Origin: Pseudomonadota bacterium
Lineage (GTDB): Bacteria > Pseudomonadota > Alphaproteobacteria > Rhizobiales > Hyphomicrobiaceae
Assembly: GCA_021812845.1 (NCBI GenBank)
Contig: JAKAML010000135.1
Coordinates: 1 to 5,209, forward strand
Reading direction: 5' to 3'
Length of the DNA: 5,209 nucleotides
Under the pieces are notes generated by a model. That model searched no databases, was not told the origin of the DNA, and saw only the letters and a program-made list of their open reading frames with translations. How positions within the stretch are numbered: the stretch's first letter is position 1; each line of letters begins with the position of its first letter. A program made the translations under genes and the position numbers. Below, piece after piece: positions 1 to 5,209 of this stretch.

Positions 1-860
1 ATGGTGACCGTGGTGGCGACGCCCGAGCCCGAAGGTCCGCCCATCAGGAACGAGGACAGCACCACCGCGCGCCCGGCGGAATTGCGCCGCCCGCCCATGG
101 CGGCGAACGAGAAGTCGATGAAGAAGCGGCCGGCGCCCGAGTGCATGAGCACGGCGCCGAAGATGGTGAACAGGATGATGAGGCTCGACGACACGTCGAC
201 GGTGGTGCCGAATATTCCCTCGAGCGTCATGTAGAGGTGGGCGACGAGATCCTCGGGCAGATAGCCGCGGTGCGTCCACGGCCGCGGCAGATGCTGGCCG
301 TAGAGCGCGTAGAGCAGGAACAGGACCGCGACGACCGGCATGATGAGCCCGGTGGTGCGCCGCGTCGCCTCGAGCAGCAGTACGACGAGCACGACACCGG
401 CGAGATAGTCGGTGCGGGTCGGCGTCACGGCCCGCTCGCCGAGATCCTGACCTTCAGCGAGGATGTAGGCGGTGACCGCGAGCGATGCGGCCGCGAGCAG
501 CCAGTCCCACCAGCGGATGCGGTCGCGGAACCGGCGCGCCATGGGAAACAGAAGGAACGACAGCACCAGGACGGCGCCGACGTGCGCCGGTCGCAGGACG
601 AGCGCCGACACCACGTCGTAGGCGGCATAGAGATGGAACAGCGACACCGCGACGGCCGCGGCGGTGACGAGGGTGGCGAGGCGGCCGCCGATGCGGTTCG
701 CGGCGCCCTCCTCGGCCTCGATCAGCTTCTCGACCTCGCTGCTGGCGCGCGCGTCGAGGCGGACGGCATCGATGCCGTGGGAGGCGAGCGCGGATCCGGT
801 CGCGGCGGCGGTCCCCGCGGAGGCGTTCGGCCGTTCGTCCTCGCCTGCGCCTGCGGCCAT
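1..860 (-). CDS. TRAP transporter fused permease (4TM/12TM, TAXI type), N-terminal part
   Basis: This is the inner-membrane permease of a tripartite ATP-independent periplasmic (TRAP) transporter with the small (DctQ-like) and large (DctM-like) subunits fused. It imports an organic solute using an ion gradient. The 286 complete codons seen begin at ATG 858-860, preceded by GGAGGG (866-871) with 5 bases of spacing. The gene runs off the left edge, so the C-terminal half is missing; family members are usually 600-850 residues. The first ~60 residues are hydrophilic and rich in Ala and acidic residues. Hydrophobic segments follow at about 62-80, 92-107, 118-134, 152-164, 172-187 and 225-241. Residues 246-286 carry the strongly conserved family block FFIDFSFAAMGGRRNSAGR followed by a GGPSGSGVATTVT stretch, typical of TRAP fused permeases. 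It lies 33 bases after the TAXI binding-protein gene, in the same operon. The family call is secure; the substrate is unknown. Confidence 0.93.
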   Translation of the reverse strand, partial: MAAGAGEDERPNASAGTAAATGSALASHGIDAVRLDARASSEVEKLIEAEEGAANRIGGRLATLVTAAAVAVSLFHLYAAYDVVSALVLRPAHVGAVLVLSFLLFPMARRFRDRIRWWDWLLAAASLAVTAYILAEGQDLGERAVTPTRTDYLAGVVLVVLLLEATRRTTGLIMPVVAVLFLLYALYGQHLPRPWTHRGYLPEDLVAHLYMTLEGIFGTTVDVSSSLIILFTIFGAVLMHSGAGRFFIDFSFAAMGGRRNSAGRAVVLSSFLMGGPSGSGVATTVT

Positions 861-865
861 CCCGA

Positions 866-871
866 CCCTCC
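866..871 (-). promoter_or_regulatory. Shine-Dalgarno of the TRAP permease
   Basis: Read on the minus strand this is GGAGGG, 5 bases before the ATG at 858-860. It fixes the permease start inside the 33-base gap after the binding-protein gene and supports separate translation initiation within one transcript. Confidence 0.7.
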
Positions 872-893
872 AGCGACCGCTCGGAGGCGGGGT

Positions 894-1856
894 CTACTCG
901 ACCTTGATGCCCTTCTCGGCGAGGTACTTCAGCGTCCCCTTGTGGAACGGGATGCCGGAGCGCTTCACCGACTGCGTCTCGAGCTTGATGTTCTTGCCCT
1001 CGGCATGGACGGTGCCGAGATCGGCGCTCTTCTCGAACACGAGCTTGGCGAGCTTGTAGGCGAGATCCTCGGGCATCGCGTCGTTGACGGCGAGGATGTT
1101 CCATACCGTGAGGTTCCTGGCGTCGGCGGTCATGCCCTTGTAGGTCGCCATGGGGATCGTCGCCGCGGCGTAGAGCGGACCGTACTTGGCGTTCATCTTG
1201 TCGCCGTACTGGTCGACCTGGAGGAACTTGATCGTCGTGTTCGGCGTCGCGGCGAGGTCGGTGATCGCCGCCGTCGGCAGGCCGCCGACCCAGAAGAAGG
1301 CGTCGATCTTGCGGTCCTTCATGGCGTTGACGCTCTCGGCTGCGCCGAGCTTCTCCTTGGTGATGTCCTTGTCGGCGTCGAGGCCGGCGGCCTCGAGCAC
1401 GCGCACCGCGAACACCTCCGTGGCGCTGCCGGCCGAGCCGACCGAGACGCGCTTGCCCTTCAGATCCTCGATCCTGGTGATCCCGGTGCCGTCGATCGTC
1501 ACCGCGTGCAGGTTGTTGGGGTAGAGCACGGCCAGCGTCTTGACCGGCAGGGGCGCGGTGAACTTGCCCTGGCCCTTGATGGCGTCCCACGCCGCGTCGA
1601 CCTGGGTGAAGCCGATGTCGGCCTTGCCGGCGGCGACGAGCTTCAGGTTGTCGACCGAGGCGCCGGTGACCTGCGCCGTGGCCTGGGTGTTCGGGATCTC
1701 CTTGCCGATGAGATTCGCGAGACCGCCGCCGAGCGGGTAGTAGACGCCGCCGGTTCCGCCGGTCCCGATGACGAGCTGCTTCGCGTCCTGCGCAGTGGCC
1801 GCGAGACCGAAACCGCAAACGGCCGCCACGGCCACGAGTGTACGAACGAACTTCAA
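894..1856 (-). CDS. TAXI family TRAP transporter solute-binding subunit
   Basis: This is the periplasmic binding protein that captures the solute and passes it to the fused permease encoded 33 bases downstream. It has 320 residues, the usual TAXI length. The start chosen is TTG 1854-1856, because AGGGAGGA (1861-1868) sits 4 bases upstream and the resulting N-terminus is a clean signal peptide: MKFVR, a hydrophobic stretch at 6-20, then likely cleavage after ATA near residue 22. The mature protein opens with QLVIGTGGTGGVYYPLGGGL (27-46), a TAXI hallmark. ADIGFTQVDAAWDAIKG (79-95), LKGKRVSVGSAGSATE (132-147) and the DAFFWVGGLPTAAI region (185-198) also match the family. An in-frame ATG at 1905-1907 would add 17 residues, but it has no ribosome binding site and would spoil the signal peptide. 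Related proteins have been linked to glutamate/glutamine or other carboxylate ligands, but nothing here fixes the ligand. Confidence 0.94.
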   Translation of the reverse strand: MKFVRTLVAVAAVCGFGLAATAQDAKQLVIGTGGTGGVYYPLGGGLANLIGKEIPNTQATAQVTGASVDNLKLVAAGKADIGFTQVDAAWDAIKGQGKFTAPLPVKTLAVLYPNNLHAVTIDGTGITRIEDLKGKRVSVGSAGSATEVFAVRVLEAAGLDADKDITKEKLGAAESVNAMKDRKIDAFFWVGGLPTAAITDLAATPNTTIKFLQVDQYGDKMNAKYGPLYAAATIPMATYKGMTADARNLTVWNILAVNDAMPEDLAYKLAKLVFEKSADLGTVHAEGKNIKLETQSVKRSGIPFHKGTLKYLAEKGIKVE

Positions 1857-1860
1857 GCTG

Positions 1861-1868
1861 TCCTCCCT
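1861..1868 (-). promoter_or_regulatory. Shine-Dalgarno deciding a TTG start
   Basis: Read on the minus strand this is AGGGAGGA, placed 4 bases before TTG 1854-1856. It is the main reason for preferring TTG over the in-frame ATG at 1905-1907, which has no purine-rich element in front of it. Confidence 0.7.
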
Positions 1869-1937
1869 GGATCGGTGGCCGTGAGCCGGCCGTCTCGTTT
1901 CGGACATTAAAGCAAAGGTGGCGCGGGACGGAAAGCG

Positions 1938-1943
1938 ATTATG
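1938..1943 (-). promoter_or_regulatory. Possible -10 element of the TAXI-TRAP operon
   Basis: The minus strand reads CATAAT, five of six matches to the sigma-70 -10 consensus. It lies in the 119-base gap between the oxidoreductase stop and the binding-protein start, and would give a 5' leader of roughly 75 bases. No good -35 hexamer is seen 16-18 bases upstream, so the site is weak or needs an activator. This is a motif observation only. Confidence 0.3.
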
Positions 1944-1975
1944 CCTGCGGGGAAAAATCGATCGCGGCGGACAGA

Positions 1976-2950
1976 TCAGAGCAGCACGACGACCTTGCCG
2001 GTCGCGGCGCGGCCATCGAGGACGCGCACGGCGTCGGCGATGCGGTCGAGCGGGTAGGTGGCGTGGACGTGCGGCGCGAGGCGGCCCGCCGCGACCCAGT
2101 CGAGCACCTTCACCATGTTGGCGCGATGACCGGCCGGGTCGCGCTTGACGCTTTCGCCCCAGAACACGCCGACCGCGTCGCAGCCCTTCAGCAGCAAGAG
2201 GTTGAGCGGCAGGCGCGGGATCTCGCCCGCCGCGAAGCCGACGACGAGGAAGCGCCCTTGCCACGCCATGGCGCGGACCGCGGGCTCGGAATAGGGACCG
2301 CCGACGCAGTCGTAGACGACGTCGGCGCCGCGGCCGCCGGTCAGCTCCCTGAGACCGTCCTTGAGATCGGTCGACGTGTAGTCGAGCAGCAGGTCGGCGC
2401 CGTGCGCGCGGCACACTTCGAGCTTGCCGGGAGACGAGGCTGCGGCGATGACGCGCGCCCCGAGCAGCTTGCCGATCTCGACCGCGGCGAGGCCGGCCCC
2501 GCCCGACGCACCGAGCACGGCGAGCGTCTCGCCGGCCGCGAGCCGGCCGCGCTCGGCGAGACCGTGGATCGCGGTACCGTAGGTGATGCTGACCCCGGCC
2601 GCGACCTCGTCGGAGACGCCGTCGGGGATCGGCACGAGCTCGTCCGAGCGGACGACGACGCGCTCCCGAGCGCCGCCCCAGCCGAGATAGGCCTGAACGC
2701 GCACACCCGGGCGGACGGCGTGGTCGCCCGGTCCGAGCGCCTCGACGACACCCGCGATCTCGCCCGAGGGCGAGAACGGAACGGAGGGCTTGTGCTGGTA
2801 CTTGCCGCGAGTCATCAGCGTGTCGAAGAAGTTGAGCGCGGCGGCGCGGACCCGGACCACGGCCTCGCCCGGCCCCGCGACGGGGTCGGGGACGTCCTCG
2901 ACGACGATCGCGTCCGGACCGTCGAGGCTCTTGCACAGCGCCGCCTTCAT
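1976..2950 (-). CDS. Quinone oxidoreductase-like MDR family NADPH-dependent oxidoreductase
   Basis: This is a cytoplasmic medium-chain dehydrogenase/reductase of the quinone oxidoreductase (QOR) branch, expected to reduce quinones or other activated carbonyls with NAD(P)H. It has 324 residues, normal for the family. The start is ATG 2948-2950 with AGGAGGT (2956-2962) 5 bases upstream; an 18-residue Arg-rich extension from 3007 is rejected. The GroES-like N-terminal domain holds LNFFDTLMTRGKYQHKP (39-55) and PFSPSGEIAGVVE (58-70), both typical of QOR proteins. The Rossmann domain has the nucleotide-binding motif VLGASGGAG (145-153). ADVVYDCVGGP (209-219), the RFLVVGFAAGEIP stretch (233-245) and a C-terminal GKVVVLL are also family signatures. 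The GHE-type catalytic zinc site and the four-Cys structural zinc loop of alcohol dehydrogenases are absent, so it is predicted to be zinc-free. Some relatives are annotated as acyl-CoA reductase-like enzymes, and the true substrate cannot be read from the sequence. It lies upstream of the TRAP operon on the same strand, with 119 bases between. Confidence 0.92.
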   Translation of the reverse strand: MKAALCKSLDGPDAIVVEDVPDPVAGPGEAVVRVRAAALNFFDTLMTRGKYQHKPSVPFSPSGEIAGVVEALGPGDHAVRPGVRVQAYLGWGGARERVVVRSDELVPIPDGVSDEVAAGVSITYGTAIHGLAERGRLAAGETLAVLGASGGAGLAAVEIGKLLGARVIAAASSPGKLEVCRAHGADLLLDYTSTDLKDGLRELTGGRGADVVYDCVGGPYSEPAVRAMAWQGRFLVVGFAAGEIPRLPLNLLLLKGCDAVGVFWGESVKRDPAGHRANMVKVLDWVAAGRLAPHVHATYPLDRIADAVRVLDGRAATGKVVVLL

Positions 2951-2955
2951 GTGAC

Positions 2956-2962
2956 ACCTCCT
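2956..2962 (-). promoter_or_regulatory. Shine-Dalgarno of the oxidoreductase
   Basis: The minus strand reads AGGAGGT, 5 bases before ATG 2948-2950. This near-perfect site sets the start at MKAALCKS and rules out the in-frame upstream ATG whose codon is at 3005-3007. Confidence 0.75.
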
Positions 2963-3004
2963 GCGCCGGGGGCGCCTCGGCGGCCCGCATCGGATCGTGA
3001 CACG

Positions 3005-3033
3005 CACTTAGCGGCCGCGCCGGCCGTTTCCAA
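3005..3033 (-). promoter_or_regulatory. Possible sigma-70-like promoter of the oxidoreductase gene
   Basis: On the minus strand TTGGAA (3028-3033, four of six -35 matches) is followed after exactly 17 bases by TAAGTG (3005-3010), a poor -10 match. The spacer carries the CGGCCG inverted repeat. The position, about 55 bases before the oxidoreductase start, is sensible, but the -10 is weak. This is a motif guess only. Confidence 0.25.
3012..3026. repeat. Paired CGGCCG palindromes in the divergent intergenic region
   Basis: CGGCCG at 3012-3017 and again at 3021-3026 are separated by CGC. Each copy is itself a palindrome, so the pair can be read as a direct or an inverted repeat. In such GC-rich DNA this can arise by chance. 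It lies between the divergent oxidoreductase and methyltransferase genes. Confidence 0.4.
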
Positions 3034-3036
3034 CCC

Positions 3037-3059
3037 GAAATCGACGCGGAGAAATCGAC
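3037..3059. repeat. Tandem 9-base direct repeat GAAATCGAC upstream of the methyltransferase
   Basis: GAAATCGAC occurs at 3037-3045 and again at 3051-3059, a period of 14 bases. The second copy ends 5 bases before the methyltransferase ATG. The spacing is not a whole number of helical turns. It could be an operator-like element or chance. The core AAATCGA is also present at 1955-1961, in the intergenic region upstream of the TAXI gene. Confidence 0.45.
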
Positions 3060-3064
3060 CGCCC

Positions 3065-3637
3065 ATGACCCGTCCCGCCTCGACCGATTGGCCCCCGTTG
3101 CCGCGCGGCTATTTCGCGATCGGCGCCGAGCGCATGTCGAAGGCGTTGAACCTCGGCAACCTGATGCGCTCGGCGCACGGCTTCGGCGCCAGCTTCACCT
3201 TCACCATCGGCGCCAGCTATCAGGCCATGGAGGCGCGCGCCGACACCTCGAAGGGCCAATGGCACCTGCCGCACTACAACTGGGGGAAGACGTCGGAGCT
3301 CGCGCTGCCGCAGGGCTGCAAGCTGGTCGGTGTCGAGCTGATCGACGATGCGATCGACCTGCCAAGCTTCCGTCATCCGCTGCGCGCGGCCTACGTGCTC
3401 GGACCCGAGCAGGGGTCGCTGTCGGAGCCGCTGCTCGCCCGCTGCGACTGGGTGGTCAAGATCCCGACGCGCTTCTGCGTCAATGTTGCCATGGCCGGCG
3501 CAATCGTGATGTATGACCGCGTCAAGAGCCTGGCGCGGTTTCCGGAGCGGCCGATCGGCTCCGGCGGGCCGCTCGTGGGGCTCGAGCCGCATGTCCGCGG
3601 CGGCCGTATCGTGCGGAACCCGCGGTCCGAGGATTAG
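3065..3637 (+). CDS. TrmH/SpoU-family RNA methyltransferase (SPOUT fold)
   Basis: This is a predicted S-adenosylmethionine-dependent RNA 2'-O-ribose methyltransferase of the short, single-domain SpoU/TrmH type, acting in the cytoplasm on tRNA or rRNA. It has 190 residues, consistent with the alphaproteobacterial subfamily that lacks an N-terminal substrate-binding extension. Motif 1 is NLGNLMRSAHGFGA (29-42) with the catalytic-type Arg35. Motif 2 is YVLGPEQGSL (110-119). Motif 3 is KIPTRFCVNVAMAGAIVMYDR (132-152), where the usual Ser-Leu-Asn-Val is Cys-Val-Asn-Val with Asn140 kept. Motifs 2 and 3 form the knotted cofactor site in this family. The ATG at 3065-3067 is chosen because the conserved RGYFAIG block begins at residue 14. 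The ribosome binding site is poor: GGAG at 3048-3051 is 13 bases away. It is divergent from the oxidoreductase and may be co-transcribed with the IalB-like gene downstream. The RNA target is not known. Confidence 0.9.
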   Translation: MTRPASTDWPPLPRGYFAIGAERMSKALNLGNLMRSAHGFGASFTFTIGASYQAMEARADTSKGQWHLPHYNWGKTSELALPQGCKLVGVELIDDAIDLPSFRHPLRAAYVLGPEQGSLSEPLLARCDWVVKIPTRFCVNVAMAGAIVMYDRVKSLARFPERPIGSGGPLVGLEPHVRGGRIVRNPRSED

Positions 3638-3663
3638 GATTGGAAGAACGGGCGGGGGCGCAC

Positions 3664-4191
3664 ATGCAAGGCTCGGCGAGGGTCCAGGCGAGGGTGGCGG
3701 CGGCGGTCGTGGCGATGCTGGCGCCGGCCGGCGTCCCGCGCGTCGCCGCAGACACGGCCAATCCCCTGGAGAAGCACGGGGACTGGGTCATGTACACGGC
3801 CGAGGCCGGCGGGTCGCGGCTGTGCTTCGTGACCGCCCAGCCGACCGATACCAAGCCCGACGGCGCCCGCCGCGATGCCATCCATTTCTATGTCTCGGCG
3901 TGGCCCAAGGAGGGCGTCAAGGCCGAGGTCAGCGTCAAGCTCGGCTATCCGATCAAGCGAGGCAGCGCGCCGACGGTCTCGGTCGGGCCGCAGGCCTTCA
4001 AGCTGTTCGTCAAGGACGACAAGGCGTTCGTCGCCGACCCGACGGCCGAGCTCAAGCTGATCGACGCCATGAAGAAGGGCGGCAAGATCCTGGTCGAGGC
4101 GGTGTCGGAGCGCGGCACGGCGACGTCCGACATCTACTCGCTCAATGGTTTCGAGAAGGCCATTCAGGCGCTGTCGACGAAGTGCACCTGA
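3664..4191 (+). CDS. Invasion-associated locus B (IalB) family exported protein
   Basis: This is a predicted periplasmic or envelope protein of the IalB family. The family is named after a Bartonella protein needed for erythrocyte entry but is widespread in free-living alphaproteobacteria, so invasion should not be assumed. From ATG 3664-3666 it has 175 residues. An Arg-containing N-terminus, a hydrophobic run at about 11-24 and a likely cleavage site after VAA near residue 29 form a signal peptide. The mature part shows the family pattern: HGDWVMYTAEAGGSRLCFV (38-56), DAIHFYVSAWP (71-81), EVSVKLGYP (88-96), then ERGTATSDIYSLNGFEKAIQ (149-168). Only two cysteines are present, Cys54 and Cys174, probably joined as a disulphide in the periplasm. 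The start is uncertain: an in-frame TTG at 3640-3642 with GAGG at 3629-3632 would add 8 residues, while the chosen ATG has only a G-rich run (3654-3658). It follows the methyltransferase by 26 bases. Confidence 0.85.
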   Translation: MQGSARVQARVAAAVVAMLAPAGVPRVAADTANPLEKHGDWVMYTAEAGGSRLCFVTAQPTDTKPDGARRDAIHFYVSAWPKEGVKAEVSVKLGYPIKRGSAPTVSVGPQAFKLFVKDDKAFVADPTAELKLIDAMKKGGKILVEAVSERGTATSDIYSLNGFEKAIQALSTKCT

Positions 4192-4206
4192 GCGCGGGCC
4201 GACGGT

Positions 4207-4238
4207 CACGGGTCCGGAACCCGGCATCGGGCCCCGTG
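4207..4238 (+). terminator. GC-rich inverted repeat after the IalB-like gene, possible terminator
   Basis: CGGGT (4209-4213) and ACCCG (4219-4223) can pair around a 5-base loop. Alternatively CACGGG (4207-4212) can pair with CCCGTG (4233-4238) to make a larger structure. It begins 15 bases after the IalB-like stop codon, where a transcript end is expected. No T-run follows, so it is not a textbook intrinsic terminator; Rho dependence or simple GC-rich chance pairing are alternatives. Confidence 0.35.
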
Positions 4239-4277
4239 CGACCGGTCCTGCCGCACCGCACCCCACTTTCGACGGTC

Positions 4278-4308
4278 TTAAAGGCAAGCGGCAAAAAGAC
4301 TACATAGT
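4278..4308 (+). promoter_or_regulatory. Possible sucA promoter in an AT-richer patch
   Basis: The stretch from about 4276 to 4310 is clearly less GC-rich than its surroundings. TTAAAG (4278-4283) is 17 bases from TACATA (4301-4306), each with about three consensus matches; CATAGT (4303-4308) is an alternative -10. Placement 110-140 bases before the sucA start would give a GC-rich leader of about 100 bases. The contrast in composition is seen directly; promoter function is inferred. Confidence 0.35.
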
Positions 4309-4404
4309 GTCGCAGCGTTGCGTCCTCCGGTCGCGCTGTCCACGGAGCGCACCCGCCTCGTCCGCGACCGCGCGCGCCCGTCCGCCCCGCCCGGGGACCC
4401 AATC

Positions 4405-4410
4405 GAGGGA
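4405..4410 (+). promoter_or_regulatory. Shine-Dalgarno of sucA
   Basis: GAGGGA lies 6 bases before ATG 4417-4419 and supports that start. The reading frame from this ATG gives the expected N-terminus of the 2-oxoglutarate dehydrogenase E1 subunit. Confidence 0.7.
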
Positions 4411-4416
4411 GCCTGA

Positions 4417-5209
4417 ATGACCCGCCAGCCGCTCAACGAGCAGTTCCTGCGCACGTCCTTCCTGAACGGCGTCAACGCCGCCTACGTCGAGGACATGCAG
4501 TCCGTCTACGAGAAGAACCCCGGGGCGGTCTCGGACGAGTGGCGGCTGTTCTTCGAAAGCCTGCAGGATACCGCCGCTCAGGCCAATGCCGGCAGCGGCG
4601 GCCCGAGCTGGGGCGTGCCGGTGAACGAGCTCGTCGACGGCGGCGAGCTGGTCGCGGCGCTGACCGGCAATCACGAGGCCATGGAGAGCGGGCTCCGCAA
4701 CCGCCTGATGCAGCGCACGCACCAGCTCGGCTACGACATGTCGCCGGCCGCGAGCCTGCGCGCGACGCAGGATTCGATCCGCGCGCTGATGCTGATCCGG
4801 GCCTATCGCGTGATGGGCCATCTGGCGGCTGATCTCGATCCGCTCGACCTCGCGGAGCGCAAGGTGCATCGCGAGCTGAAGCCGGAGACCTACGGGTTCA
4901 CGGACGCCGATCTCGACCGCCCGATCTTCATCGACCGCTATCTCGGCCTCGAGACGGCGACGATCCGGCAGATCGTAAAGATCCTGCGCCGCACCTACTG
5001 CCGCCACATCGGCTTCGAGTTCATGCACATCACCAATCCGGTGCAGAAGTCGTGGATCCAGGAGCGCGTCGAGGGCGAGGAGAAGGACATCCGCTTCACC
5101 GTCGAGGGCAAGAAGGCGATCCTCAACAAGCTGATCGAGGCCGAGGGCTTCGAGAAGTTCTGCGACGTCAAGTACACCGGCACCAAGCGTTTCGGCCTCG
5201 ACGGCGCGG
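4417..5209 (+). CDS. sucA: 2-oxoglutarate dehydrogenase E1 component, N-terminal part
   Basis: This is the thiamine-diphosphate-dependent E1 subunit of the 2-oxoglutarate dehydrogenase complex. It decarboxylates 2-oxoglutarate and passes the succinyl group to the lipoyl domain of E2 in the TCA cycle, in the cytoplasm. The window holds 264 complete codons; full-length proteins are about 930-1000 residues, so the main cofactor-binding part lies beyond the right edge. The N-terminal segment SFLNGVNAAYVEDMQSVYEK (14-33), followed by DEWRLFFESL (40-49), is the region that anchors E1 to E2 in characterised complexes. A low-complexity linker (51-66) follows. The block IRAYRVMGHLAADLDPLDL (127-145) is strongly conserved, as are HIGFEFMHI (197-205) and GTKRFGLDG (255-263) at the edge. 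The start is supported by the ribosome binding site at 4405-4410. The preceding gene is an IalB-family gene rather than mdh or sucCD, so sucA probably has its own promoter. The family call is close to certain. Confidence 0.96.
   Translation, partial: MTRQPLNEQFLRTSFLNGVNAAYVEDMQSVYEKNPGAVSDEWRLFFESLQDTAAQANAGSGGPSWGVPVNELVDGGELVAALTGNHEAMESGLRNRLMQRTHQLGYDMSPAASLRATQDSIRALMLIRAYRVMGHLAADLDPLDLAERKVHRELKPETYGFTDADLDRPIFIDRYLGLETATIRQIVKILRRTYCRHIGFEFMHITNPVQKSWIQERVEGEEKDIRFTVEGKKAILNKLIEAEGFEKFCDVKYTGTKRFGLDGA

Noticed and set aside
454..1818. A 454-codon minus-strand open frame.
   Set aside because: It is an Arg-rich shift of the real TAXI and permease frames with no recognisable motif.
141..1910. 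A 589-codon plus-strand open frame opposite the TRAP permease and binding-protein genes.
   Set aside because: Its translation is Arg/Gly/Asp/Glu/Val-rich with no domain pattern. It lies antisense to two clearly recognisable genes and is explained by high-GC codon use.
1944..1976. A T-run on the minus strand after the oxidoreductase stop, considered as an intrinsic terminator.
   Set aside because: The five T bases are not preceded by a stable GC-rich stem; the nearby CGATCG palindrome is too short.
894..2990. A 698-codon minus-strand frame that could be read as a large fusion protein.
   Set aside because: Only the part below 1856 is real, as the TAXI binding protein. The upstream part is an out-of-frame, Arg-rich shadow of the oxidoreductase gene.
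3008..3592. A 194-codon minus-strand frame opposite the methyltransferase.
   Set aside because: It has no motif and is an antisense shadow of a well-supported gene.
1838..3637. A 599-codon plus-strand frame ending in the RNA methyltransferase, suggesting an N-terminal extension or fusion.
   Set aside because: The residues before 3065 are antisense to the oxidoreductase and look like noise. The methyltransferase homology begins only at RGYF, shortly after ATG 3065.
4300..5028. A 242-codon minus-strand frame opposite sucA.
   Set aside because: It is antisense to conserved E1 sequence, with composition typical of high-GC shadow frames.
1..5209. Search by eye for tRNA or rRNA genes, CRISPR-like repeats, insertion-sequence ends, phage genes and defence or toxin-antitoxin genes.
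   Set aside because: None was seen. All of the coding capacity is accounted for by six conserved chromosomal genes, and the longest gap is only 225 bases.

Overview
The window looks like ordinary chromosomal DNA from a high-GC alphaproteobacterium, probably of the Hyphomicrobiales/Rhodospirillales type. The signs are very GC-rich codon third positions, long spurious antisense reading frames, an IalB-family periplasmic protein, a short TrmH/SpoU-type methyltransferase of the kind common in alphaproteobacteria, and a 2-oxoglutarate dehydrogenase E1 of proteobacterial type. The lineage is inferred from protein resemblance and was not computed.

Left part (1-1975, minus strand): a two-gene TAXI-type TRAP transporter operon. 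The periplasmic substrate-binding protein (894-1856) is followed after 33 bases by a fused 4TM/12TM TRAP permease (1-860), whose C-terminal half lies outside the window. The binding protein appears to start at a TTG codon with a strong ribosome binding site. A possible -10 element lies about 80 bases upstream.

Middle (1976-2950, minus strand): a complete zinc-free quinone oxidoreductase-like MDR enzyme. A 114-base divergent intergenic region separates it from a plus-strand pair: a SpoU/TrmH-family RNA methyltransferase (3065-3637) and an IalB-family exported protein (3664-4191), 26 bases apart and possibly co-transcribed.

Right part (4192-5209, plus strand): a 225-base intergenic region holds a GC-rich inverted repeat after the IalB-like gene, an AT-richer patch that may be a promoter, and a good Shine-Dalgarno in front of sucA. 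sucA is cut by the right edge after 264 complete codons. There is no coding-free stretch above 300 bases.

The genes do not form one pathway: they are solute uptake, a redox enzyme, RNA modification, an envelope protein and the TCA cycle. I found no tRNA, rRNA, insertion sequence, CRISPR array, phage gene or defence gene, and no convincing new system. The findings below are modest points about start codons, motif variants and intergenic signals.
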